From the NCBI GenBank assembly GCA_025924845.1, contig JAICHN010000058.1, forward strand, positions 1-16,909: 16,909 bases of DNA. Reading direction: 5' to 3'. This document shows positions 7,265-13,111 of this stretch, in pieces. This DNA comes from Chloroflexota bacterium (lineage in GTDB: Bacteria; Chloroflexota; UBA5177; JANWHV01). Numbering within the stretch: position 1 is the first letter of the stretch; each line of letters begins with the position of its first letter. The notes under the pieces were generated by a model, which was not told the DNA's origin, made no database searches, and saw only the letters and a program-made list of their open reading frames with translations. The translations under genes were made by a program, and so were the position numbers.

Positions 7265-8195
7265 CCTGCTGATCGGGCTCGTGCTTTGGCTGACCGCCAC
7301 GGTGTGGCTGATCACACTCCCTGCGCCGCGGGCGGTCCATTGCCTCATGGTGGCCAACTGCCAGGCAGGCGTCACTGTTTGGTCGCAGCTCTGCAACGGC
7401 CTCATCTTCGGCGGCGCCGGCCTCGGCCTCGTGCTCGTGGCACGGATAGCCCTGAGCATACGCCGCCAGATCCGCGGCACCGCTCACACCCTGGCGCCCG
7501 TGCTCTCGCTCCTCAGAGCCTCGCTTCCGCACGATCTTCATGCTCGCCTCCGCGGGTCTGGGCCGTTGACGGTCGTGGTTGATTGTCAAGAGCCGCTGGC
7601 TCTGTGCCATGGCCTAATGCGCCCGCGTATTCTGTTGTCCACCGGCTTGCTCCGCAACCTATCTCAAGACGAAATCGAGGCGGTGTGGCGGCACGAATGG
7701 GCCCACTGCGTGCGGCGCGATCCGCTTCGCTTGGTCGCGGCGCGGGCCCTAGCCGAGGGATTTCCCGGTGTGCCGCTCTTGCAAAGGATTGCGGCGGTGG
7801 CGCCGGTGGCGCAGGAACTCGCGGCGGACCGCTCCGCTATCCGGGTCGTTGGCACGGAGGCGCTGGGCCGAGCCTTGCTCAAGGTAGGAGATGCCCAGGG
7901 GTCATTGGCAGGCCAAGGGCTTGCAATCGGCGCCTTCAGTGCGGTCAACGCTCGATCAGATCAACTTCTAGTGGACGCTCGTTTGGATCAGCTTCTTGGT
8001 GAGACGCCTCGCATCGAGCTGCCTACATCCAGGGCACTCTTGCCCGCGGCGGTGCTTCTTCTGCTCATTCCAGTTCTCTGTATCGGACTCTCGTTCACCT
8101 GGTGCGTCGCGCTGGTACCGCCGCTCGCGATCGCCGCACGGATACAATCGCTCCGCGCGGGCGCGGAACCCGCCTCGGTCATTTCACCAAGTTAA
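7257..8195 (+). CDS. M56 family (BlaR1-like) membrane zinc metalloprotease without sensor domain
   Basis: 312-aa integral-membrane peptidase, the expected partner that relieves repression by the upstream BlaI protein. N-terminal hydrophobic segments lie near 4-21 and 43-66. The zinc site is H146-E147-W-A-H150 in WRHEWAHCVRRDPL, with the probable third ligand E187 in the QELAAD motif. The family segment CHGLMRPRILLSTGLL precedes it (117-132). A hydrophobic segment at 260-290 is followed by only about 20 residues. BlaR1 and MecR1 end in a penicillin-binding sensor of about 250 residues; that is absent, so the signal is not a beta-lactam sensed in this polypeptide. It starts inside blaI, overlapping by 8 nt. 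Its stop overlaps the convergent redoxin remnant by 17 nt. Confidence 0.92.
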   Translation: MRSLLIGLVLWLTATVWLITLPAPRAVHCLMVANCQAGVTVWSQLCNGLIFGGAGLGLVLVARIALSIRRQIRGTAHTLAPVLSLLRASLPHDLHARLRGSGPLTVVVDCQEPLALCHGLMRPRILLSTGLLRNLSQDEIEAVWRHEWAHCVRRDPLRLVAARALAEGFPGVPLLQRIAAVAPVAQELAADRSAIRVVGTEALGRALLKVGDAQGSLAGQGLAIGAFSAVNARSDQLLVDARLDQLLGETPRIELPTSRALLPAAVLLLLIPVLCIGLSFTWCVALVPPLAIAARIQSLRAGAEPASVISPS

Positions 8196-8437
8196 TCGCT
8201 TGGACGATCTCCGGATAGCTGAGCGGTCCCAAGTGGGCCTGTCGTATAATGCCGCTCGCATCCACGACCAAGGTGAACGGGATGTTGGCTGCGTGGTAGG
8301 TAATGAGCGAGACGTGGAGCACGGGATCCAGGAGAAGTGGGTCGGTGACGCGCACCTGGCGGGCATACCGCGTCATCGTTGTGCGGTCCTCTCCTCCGGC
8401 ATCGATGCCGAGAACCAGCGGCGCCTTCGAGCCGCGG
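8179..8437 (-). pseudogene. C-terminal remnant of a TlpA/ResA-like thioredoxin-fold protein
   Basis: The frame ending with TGA at 8179-8181 reads as the C-terminal half of an AhpC/TSA- or TlpA-type redoxin: PLVLGIDAGGEDRTTM, then ARQVRVTDPLLLDP, the cis-Pro segment IPFTLVVDASGIIRQ and HLGPLSYPEIVQAINLVK. The N-terminal half with the catalytic W-C-x-x-C motif is absent. Upstream of about 8437 this frame runs antiframe through ccdA and yields Arg/Pro-rich sequence with no redoxin character. The similarity therefore starts abruptly where that of ccdA ends. It has no start codon of its own and lacks the active site, so I call it a pseudogene fragment left by a deletion. ccdA followed by a redoxin is a usual gene pair for extracytoplasmic thiol reduction. 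Confidence 0.7.
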
Positions 8438-9092
8438 ATAACAAGCTGATAAAGCCAAAATACCGGTTGAGCGAGCGCAGGAATCCGGCTAGTCCCCCGA
8501 CGGCGAACGCGACGGCCAGGAATGGCAGGCCAAGGCCTAGGGCATAGGCCGGCAGCAGCACGACGCCCTGAGCTAGGGTGTTGCCGGCGGCGCCCAGCAG
8601 CAAAATCAATCCCAATATCGGCCCCACGCAAGGCGTCCAGCCGGCCCCGAATGCCAGACCGAGCAAGGCGCTGCGGAGTAAACTACCCTCCCCGAATGGC
8701 GACCCCCGTGGGCGCCACTCACGATATAACCATCGCAGGCGTAGCAACCCCGATGTGTGAAGCCCAAGAACGACGATGACGATCCTGGATAACTGGCGCA
8801 CCGTGATCAGGTGAGCGCGCAACAAGCCGCCCAGCACGCTTGCATTTGCGCCAAGTGCCACGAACACCAGGGCGAAGCCCGTCACGAAACAGATTGCGTG
8901 CGAGACCACGAGCCAACGTCCCGGCGCTGGTCGAGATGAGGGCGGTCCATTCGCCGCGTCGGTGGTTGACGAAGAGGCGCTGGCTGAGATACCCGACAGG
9001 TACGATAGATACATCGGGACCAGCGGCAAGCAACGTGGCGAGATAAAAGAGAGAACCCCAGCCACGACGGCGAGCACCAACTCTCCCAACAT
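8373..9092 (-). CDS. ccdA: Truncated CcdA/DsbD-type transmembrane thiol-electron carrier (probably non-functional)
   Basis: CcdA passes electrons from cytoplasmic thioredoxin across the membrane to extracytoplasmic redoxins. Five hydrophobic segments match the family: LVLAVVAGVLSFISPRCLPL (6-25), 65-92, about 100-118, SALLGLAFGAGWTPCVGP (141-158) and 173-200. C155 in the second half is intact. In the first half the motif is SPRCLPL where the family has SPCVLPL: R20 sits at the expected cysteine position and C21 is one residue later. The sixth segment stops after FGFISLLS (about 219) and is replaced by an Arg-rich tail that ends at 8373, in a frame different from the redoxin remnant. The ribosome site at 9092 is weak. 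The open frame is intact, but truncation and the altered motif suggest loss of function. Confidence 0.7.
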   Translation of the reverse strand: MLGELVLAVVAGVLSFISPRCLPLVPMYLSYLSGISASASSSTTDAANGPPSSRPAPGRWLVVSHAICFVTGFALVFVALGANASVLGGLLRAHLITVRQLSRIVIVVLGLHTSGLLRLRWLYREWRPRGSPFGEGSLLRSALLGLAFGAGWTPCVGPILGLILLLGAAGNTLAQGVVLLPAYALGLGLPFLAVAFAVGGLAGFLRSLNRYFGFISLLSAARRRRWFSASMPEERTAQR

Positions 9093-9221
9093 AGTGAGGC
9101 ACCGTTTCCCACGCGGGCGCGCATCCTACGGGGGCTTCTATCCGGGGCGCGATGGGGCTACGTCCCGCGGCCGGCCGGCCTTGCGTTCCCCAATCGTCTT
9201 GGCTCGGCTGGGGCGGCTTGC

Positions 9222-9263
9222 TTGGTATGGCTCCGGCACGTAGTATACTACGCAACGTCGTAG
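9222..9263 (+). promoter_or_regulatory. Promoter with clustered CTACG/CGTAG half-sites before the His-rich protein gene
   Basis: TTGGTA (9222-9227) and TATACT (9244-9249) are 16 nt apart. The -10 lies inside a perfect 14-bp palindrome, CGTAGTATACTACG (9239-9252). The right half of that palindrome also forms CTACG-N6-CGTAG (9248-9263), so three half-sites are stacked over the -10 and start region. The arms match the dyads before blaI (6652-6667 with N6, 6782-6800 with N9). This suggests control of the downstream gene by the BlaI-type repressor; the link is inference. Confidence 0.5.
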
Positions 9264-9301
9264 TTAGGTAGAGCACTGGAATGACATGAGGAGAATGGAA
9301 G

Positions 9302-9919
9302 ATGACACAACAGCCTACATCCCACCCCAAGCGGCGGCAAGAGCGTGCGGGTCACCGGGAACGTCGAGAGGCGGCGGCGCGCCGGCGAAGGCGTATGCGT
9401 CTGGGCTGGGCGGCTGCCGGCTTGGTGGTGGCGCTTGGCCTGATCGCTCTTGTCCTCTGGAGCAGCCTGTCCGGCTCGAGCAATGCCGATCCAATCATCG
9501 ACGGAGTACAGTGCAATGCCAACGAGCAGCTCGTCTACCACATCCATGCGCACCTCACTATCTACGACGCAGGCAAGCCGGTGACCGTGCCCCAGGGCAT
9601 CGGCATTGACCAGAAGAACAAATGTATCTACTGGCTGCATACGCACGACACCAGTGGAGTTATCCATGTGGAGTCGCCTACCGAGAAGCAGTACCCGCTG
9701 AAGACCTTCCTCGACATCTGGGGGCAGGCAGTGAATAAAACCGCCTTCCTCACACACGGTATCGCGGCCGGCCACAGCGTTCGTGCCTATGTGGACGGCG
9801 CTCTCTATCGCGGGGATCCTCGGACTATCCTTCTCACGCCGCACAAAGTCATCACACTCGAATATGGGCCGCCCTGGATCACTCCCGACTCCTCCTATAG
9901 CTTTCCCGGCGGGGAATGA
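9302..9919 (+). CDS. Membrane-anchored His-rich extracytoplasmic protein of unknown function
   Basis: 205-aa protein with an Arg/Lys-rich cytoplasmic N-terminus (1-33), one transmembrane helix (about 34-54) and an extracytoplasmic domain, probably held by an uncleaved signal anchor. The domain has HIHAHLTIY (H80, H82, H84), a long CIYWLHTHDTSGVIHVESP block (C108, H113, H115, H122), then FLDIWGQ, HGIAAGHSV and a conserved-looking AYVDGALYRGDPRTI segment. C71 and C108 could form a disulfide. I have seen similar His-rich domains in Chloroflexota, actinobacterial and archaeal proteins but know no assigned function; metal binding is plausible. AGGAG lies about 8 nt upstream of the ATG. The permease gene follows 90 nt downstream with no terminator visible between, so the two are probably co-transcribed. 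Confidence 0.85.
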   Translation: MTQQPTSHPKRRQERAGHRERREAAARRRRRMRLGWAAAGLVVALGLIALVLWSSLSGSSNADPIIDGVQCNANEQLVYHIHAHLTIYDAGKPVTVPQGIGIDQKNKCIYWLHTHDTSGVIHVESPTEKQYPLKTFLDIWGQAVNKTAFLTHGIAAGHSVRAYVDGALYRGDPRTILLTPHKVITLEYGPPWITPDSSYSFPGGE

Positions 9920-10009
9920 GATCATTAACCTACCCAGCCGCCCAGTAAGGGTGCAGGGGTAGCCGCGGCCATCCCGCACGGGCGGTTGCTTTCAACATAG
10001 GGTGGCACT

Positions 10010-11197
10010 ATGAAGATCTTCACCGCTATCGGCCCGGCACTGCGCGAGGCATTAAACATGTCCTGGGAGGTTTTCTGGCCGCTCGTGCTTGGTTTCGGCC
10101 TCTCCTCAGGCGTCCAGGCGCTGGTCTCCCACAAAACCATGGCCAGGCTGCTGGGCGACGACTCGCCCCGGAGCCTTACCCTGGCCACGCTCTTCGGCGT
10201 CGCCTCCAGTTCCTGCTCCTATGCCGCCGTCGCGCTCGCCCGCTCCATCTTCCGCAAGGGCGCGAGCTTTACGGCGGCGATGGTCTTCGAGCTGGCCTCG
10301 ACCAACCTGGTGATCGAGCTGGGGATTATCCTGGTAGTACTTATGGGACCATCATTCGCCGCCGCTGAATACCTGGGTGGCCTTGTGATGGTGATCGGAA
10401 TCGCCCTATTGTTCCGGCTGACCCTGACGCCGCGGCTGGTGAGTCTGGCGCGGGAGCATGCGGAGCGGGGTGCAAGGGGCCGCATGGAAGGTCACGCCAC
10501 CATGGATATGAGCGTGGAGGGCGGACCGTTCCTGTCTCGCCTGCTCAGTGGGCGCGGCTTCACCGCGATCAGCCACCTGTTCGTCATGGACTGGGCATCG
10601 GTCTGGCTCGATGTCGTCGGCGGCTTTCTGATCGCGGGCGCGCTCGCCGCCTGGGTGCCTGAAGCCTTCTGGCACGACTTCTTCCTCGCCGGTAACCCCA
10701 CCCTGGCCAAGATCGAGGGACCGCTGGTCGGCCCCCTCATGGCCATCGCGAGCTTCGTCTGCTCGGTCGGCAATGTCCCGCTGGCGGCGGTGCTCTGGCG
10801 CGGGGGAATCAGCTTCGGCGGGGTCGTCTCCTTCATCTTCGCCGACCTAATTGTGCTGCCCGTGCTCGATATCTACCGCCGCTACTATGGCGGGCGCGTC
10901 GCCCTCTATCTCCTGGGCACGTTTTATGTCACCATGGCCTTCGCCGGCTATCTGGTAGAGGTCGTATTCGGTGCCCTGGGCATTATCCCGACCAGCCGCG
11001 CCATAAGCGCGATCGATCAGGGACCTACTTGGAACTATACGGCCGTGCTGAATATCATCTTCCTGATGGTGGCAGTCATTCTGGTCGCTCGCTTCCTGCG
11101 GACGGGCGGCCCGGCGATGTTGCGGATGATGAGCGCATCCAGCGACGCCACGCCCATGGACCACGATGGCCACGGCGGATCGGCGATGCAACATTGA
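10010..11197 (+). CDS. ArsP/UPF0718-family permease (SO_0444-like metal efflux candidate)
   Basis: 395-aa inner-membrane permease of the PF03773 type, with about eight to ten hydrophobic segments. Conserved features include LLGDDSPRSLTLATLFGVAS, SSSCSYAAVALA (C69) and, in the second half, the pseudo-repeat SFVCSVGNVPLAAVL (C251), which resemble the paired cysteine motifs of this family. The linker at 149-172 contains H150, M159, H162, M165 and M167. The C-terminal tail has M383, H385, H388, M393 and H395. Both are plausible soft-metal (Cu/Ag/Zn) binding segments. Family members export trivalent organoarsenicals (ArsP) or copper/zinc (SO_0444 type); the substrate here is not established. The ATG at 10010 has a modest GGGTGG ribosome site. 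It follows the His-rich protein gene and is probably in its operon. Confidence 0.88.
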   Translation: MKIFTAIGPALREALNMSWEVFWPLVLGFGLSSGVQALVSHKTMARLLGDDSPRSLTLATLFGVASSSCSYAAVALARSIFRKGASFTAAMVFELASTNLVIELGIILVVLMGPSFAAAEYLGGLVMVIGIALLFRLTLTPRLVSLAREHAERGARGRMEGHATMDMSVEGGPFLSRLLSGRGFTAISHLFVMDWASVWLDVVGGFLIAGALAAWVPEAFWHDFFLAGNPTLAKIEGPLVGPLMAIASFVCSVGNVPLAAVLWRGGISFGGVVSFIFADLIVLPVLDIYRRYYGGRVALYLLGTFYVTMAFAGYLVEVVFGALGIIPTSRAISAIDQGPTWNYTAVLNIIFLMVAVILVARFLRTGGPAMLRMMSASSDATPMDHDGHGGSAMQH

Positions 11198-11232
11198 GTA
11201 ATGGCAATGGCTGCCCGGCAGCGGGCTATAGC

Positions 11233-12147
11233 CTATGACCGGTTGATCAGCACGATGCCGGCGGCCACTGCCGCCAAGCCCAGGAGGTCGCGTGGTCCCA
11301 CCGACTCGCCCAGCAGAACCGCAGCCAGGCCAAGCCCGAAGATCGGGGTCAGAAAGTAGTAGGCGCTCGCTACGCTTGCCTCGCCGCGCTCAAGCAAAAG
11401 GAACCACAGCAGTGAAGCCGCGATGCTGATCACCAGCACCAGATACACGAATGACCAGAGCAGCGGTCCATCGAGCCGCATAGTCGTGGGGTGCTCGAAC
11501 AGTGCCGCCGGGACGATCAGCGCCAAGCCGGCCGAACCGAGCTGTACCGTGTTCACTACCAGAGGATGTTGGGGCAGGGGCCGCCGTTTATAGAGCACGG
11601 TGGCAGCCACCAAGCACGCCACGCCGCTGAAGGCCAGGATCACTCCCTCGCTGGAATCGGCGCCGGTGCCGCCGTCCAGCCGAGCCCCGACCACGAATAG
11701 CACGCCGCCGAAGCCCAGGATAAGACCGAAGACACGGACCACGGATAGGCGCTCGCCCAGTAAGCGGGGCGCCACCAAGGTGAGCACCAGTGGATTGGTC
11801 GCCGAGATAATCGTCGCCATGCCGGCCGAAAGATGACGGATCGCCTCGTAGGAGAAACCGAGATACAGCCCTGAATTGAGGAAGCCAAACAGCATCAAGG
11901 CAACCCAGTCGCGCCAATGGTTCGGCCAGGTCAGGCCGCGCGCCCGTACCAGCAGCGCCAGCAACGCACCGGCAACCAGGAACCGAGCCGAGAGCAGGGT
12001 GAGCGGCGGACTATGGCTAACCCCTACCTTGGTGGCGATGAACGCGGAACTCCATAGCAGGATGTAGAGCAGGGCGATAGCGGACGCCGGAATCGTAGGC
12101 TCAGGGGCCACGACCCGCGGACGCGGAACGCCGATAGTCTCCCGCAC
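11233..12147 (-). CDS. EamA/DMT-superfamily transporter (RhaT-like drug/metabolite exporter)
   Basis: Ten-transmembrane-segment member of the drug/metabolite transporter superfamily, built from two EamA repeats. Repeat 1 runs from about residue 20 (ALLYILLWSSAFIATKVGV) to about 140 and includes ATIISATNPLVLTLVAPRLL then GERLSVVR. Repeat 2 runs from about 155 (GVILAFSGVACLVAATVLY) to the end and includes ASAYYFLTPIFGLGLAAVLL then GESVGPRDLLG. I start at the GTG at 12147 (304 aa) because GGAGGT stands 5 nt upstream; the longer GTG start at 12159 would put that ribosome site inside the coding region. Substrates of such proteins are varied (amino acids, nucleosides, drugs) and not predictable here. 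It faces the permease gene tail-to-tail over 35 nt containing GCTGCC/GGCAGC and GGCTATAGCC palindromes. Confidence 0.93.
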   Translation of the reverse strand: MRETIGVPRPRVVAPEPTIPASAIALLYILLWSSAFIATKVGVSHSPPLTLLSARFLVAGALLALLVRARGLTWPNHWRDWVALMLFGFLNSGLYLGFSYEAIRHLSAGMATIISATNPLVLTLVAPRLLGERLSVVRVFGLILGFGGVLFVVGARLDGGTGADSSEGVILAFSGVACLVAATVLYKRRPLPQHPLVVNTVQLGSAGLALIVPAALFEHPTTMRLDGPLLWSFVYLVLVISIAASLLWFLLLERGEASVASAYYFLTPIFGLGLAAVLLGESVGPRDLLGLAAVAAGIVLINRS

Positions 12148-12195
12148 GCCTACCTCCACGCCGCCCGACTGTGCCCTGGAGCCACGTCGTGTGGT

Positions 12196-12239
12196 AGGTG
12201 CACCTGACTGTTATAGCGGCCGGAGCGGTCCGAGCGCAA
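12196..12239 (-). promoter_or_regulatory. EamA-gene promoter with palindrome at the start site
   Basis: On the minus strand, TTGCGC (12239-12234) and TATAAC (12215-12210) are 18 nt apart. Just downstream, covering the expected transcription start, lies the perfect 10-bp palindrome AGGTGCACCT (12196-12205), a possible operator. The leader to the GTG at 12147 is about 55 nt. Confidence 0.5.
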
Positions 12240-12401
12240 TTAACTGAGTTACAGTGGATGCCCACGAACCGGAGAGCGATAGCGCGCGGTCGGTCGCGAT
12301 TGGGTGAGATTGGCAGTCCAGTGCAATTACTGCTAGCCCGCTATGATATCCTCACCGGAGGATGGGGACGACCGCTAAACGGCCGCCCACCATGAAAAAT
12401 A
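12240..12401 (+). other. Non-coding part of the EamA-hsp20 divergent gap
   Basis: Divergent gap 12148-12537 is 390 bp. Its ends hold the EamA promoter (12196-12239) and the hsp20 operator/promoter (12402-12456). Between them I see no gene, tRNA or strong hairpin; the only short frames are Arg-rich and lack ribosome sites. Confidence 0.6.
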
Positions 12402-12456
12402 CTTGCAAGTATAGTACTCAAGTGTATTGACATGACTACCGTCCCTATGCTATAGT
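12402..12456 (+). promoter_or_regulatory. hsp20 promoter with HAIR-like (HspR) inverted repeat
   Basis: A near-canonical sigma70 promoter has TTGACA (12427-12432), an 18-nt spacer and TATAGT (12451-12456). Five bases upstream of the -35 is CTTGCAA-N7-ACTCAAG (12402-12422). The HAIR element bound by the heat-shock repressor HspR is CTTGAGT-N7-ACTCAAG: the right arm matches 7/7 and the left arm 4/7, with exact N7 spacing. The overlapping ACTTGCAAGT (12401-12410) is itself a 10-bp palindrome. Heat-shock control by an HspR-type repressor is inferred. Confidence 0.6.
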
Positions 12457-12537
12457 CTAAGCGCAAGGGGCTAAAGAATAGGCCCCGAGATAGATTTGAG
12501 TAGAGCCGGAAGGACCGGCACGGAAGGAGCAAGTACC

Positions 12538-13023
12538 ATGGCCATTCGTGCGTATTGGAGCCCTGCTTCAGAGTTTGTCTCTCTCCGCGAGGCGATGGAT
12601 CGTCTGGTCGCGGACAGCTTTATCAGCCCGCGTAACTTGCTCGGCAGCGTTGGGATGTCCAATGGGATACCCGCCAACCTGTTCGAGACCGCCGAGGGCT
12701 TTATCGTCCAGGTAGCCTTGCCCGGCATCGACCCCGACAAGGTGGAGGTTACGGTGAAGGGCGCTTCTCTGTTGGTCAAGGGCGAGCGGCCCGAGCAGCA
12801 GTTCGAGCAGGCCCAGCAGGTCTGGAGCGGGATCCCCACCGGTCCGTTCGAGCAGACCTTTACCTTGCCCACCGCGGTAGAGTCCGAGGGGGCCGAGGCC
12901 AACTACGAGCAGGGTGTGCTTACCCTCCACCTTCCTAAGATTCGGCAGGCACGGGCGCATACCGTAAAGGTGACGGCGCCCAAGAGGGAGGCCATCGAGC
13001 AAAGCGTGACATCCGGCAAGTAA
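12538..13023 (+). CDS. Hsp20/alpha-crystallin family small heat-shock protein
   Basis: ATP-independent holdase chaperone that binds unfolding proteins as an oligomer. The ATG at 12538 (161 aa) is preceded by AAGGAG about 8 nt upstream; an in-frame ATG at 12496 lacks this and lies close behind the promoter. N-terminal arm 1-44; alpha-crystallin domain about 45-147 with LFETAEGFIVQVALPGIDP, DKVEVTVKGASLLVKGE and the signature GVLTLHLPK (126-134). The C-terminal VKV (143-145) could act as the I-x-I-type oligomer motif. Length and layout match ordinary class A Hsp20 proteins. It is monocistronic: its own strong promoter with a HAIR-like repeat precedes it and a long hairpin terminator follows 31 nt after the stop. 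Confidence 0.96.
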   Translation: MAIRAYWSPASEFVSLREAMDRLVADSFISPRNLLGSVGMSNGIPANLFETAEGFIVQVALPGIDPDKVEVTVKGASLLVKGERPEQQFEQAQQVWSGIPTGPFEQTFTLPTAVESEGAEANYEQGVLTLHLPKIRQARAHTVKVTAPKREAIEQSVTSGK

Positions 13024-13054
13024 TGGCCTGAGTGCGGCCCACCGGTCGGCTCCA

Positions 13055-13111
13055 ACTAAACAGGGGATGGGCCGGGGTGACAATGTCATCCCGGCCCATC
13101 CCCTGTTTAGT
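13055..13111. terminator. Long bidirectional hairpin terminator between hsp20 and the ThDP enzyme gene
   Basis: The arms 13055-13076 and 13090-13111 are perfectly complementary over 22 bp (outer bases ACTAAACAGG; CCTGTTTAGT). The stem continues inward through one G-T wobble and four more pairs to a 3-nt loop (13082-13084), 27 bp in all. The outer stem supplies A-rich and T-rich ends on both strands, suiting termination of both convergent genes. The right end reaches the first base of the TGA of the minus-strand gene. Stem length is well above a usual terminator. Confidence 0.85.

Noticed and set aside
8719..9330. 203-codon minus-strand frame overlapping ccdA and the promoter region
   Set aside because: It is out of frame with the CcdA motifs, Arg/Gly-rich, and would span the promoter and start of the His-rich gene.
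9248..9979. 243-codon minus-strand frame opposite the His-rich protein gene
   Set aside because: Antisense shadow; the plus-strand gene has a ribosome site, membrane anchor and ordered motifs.
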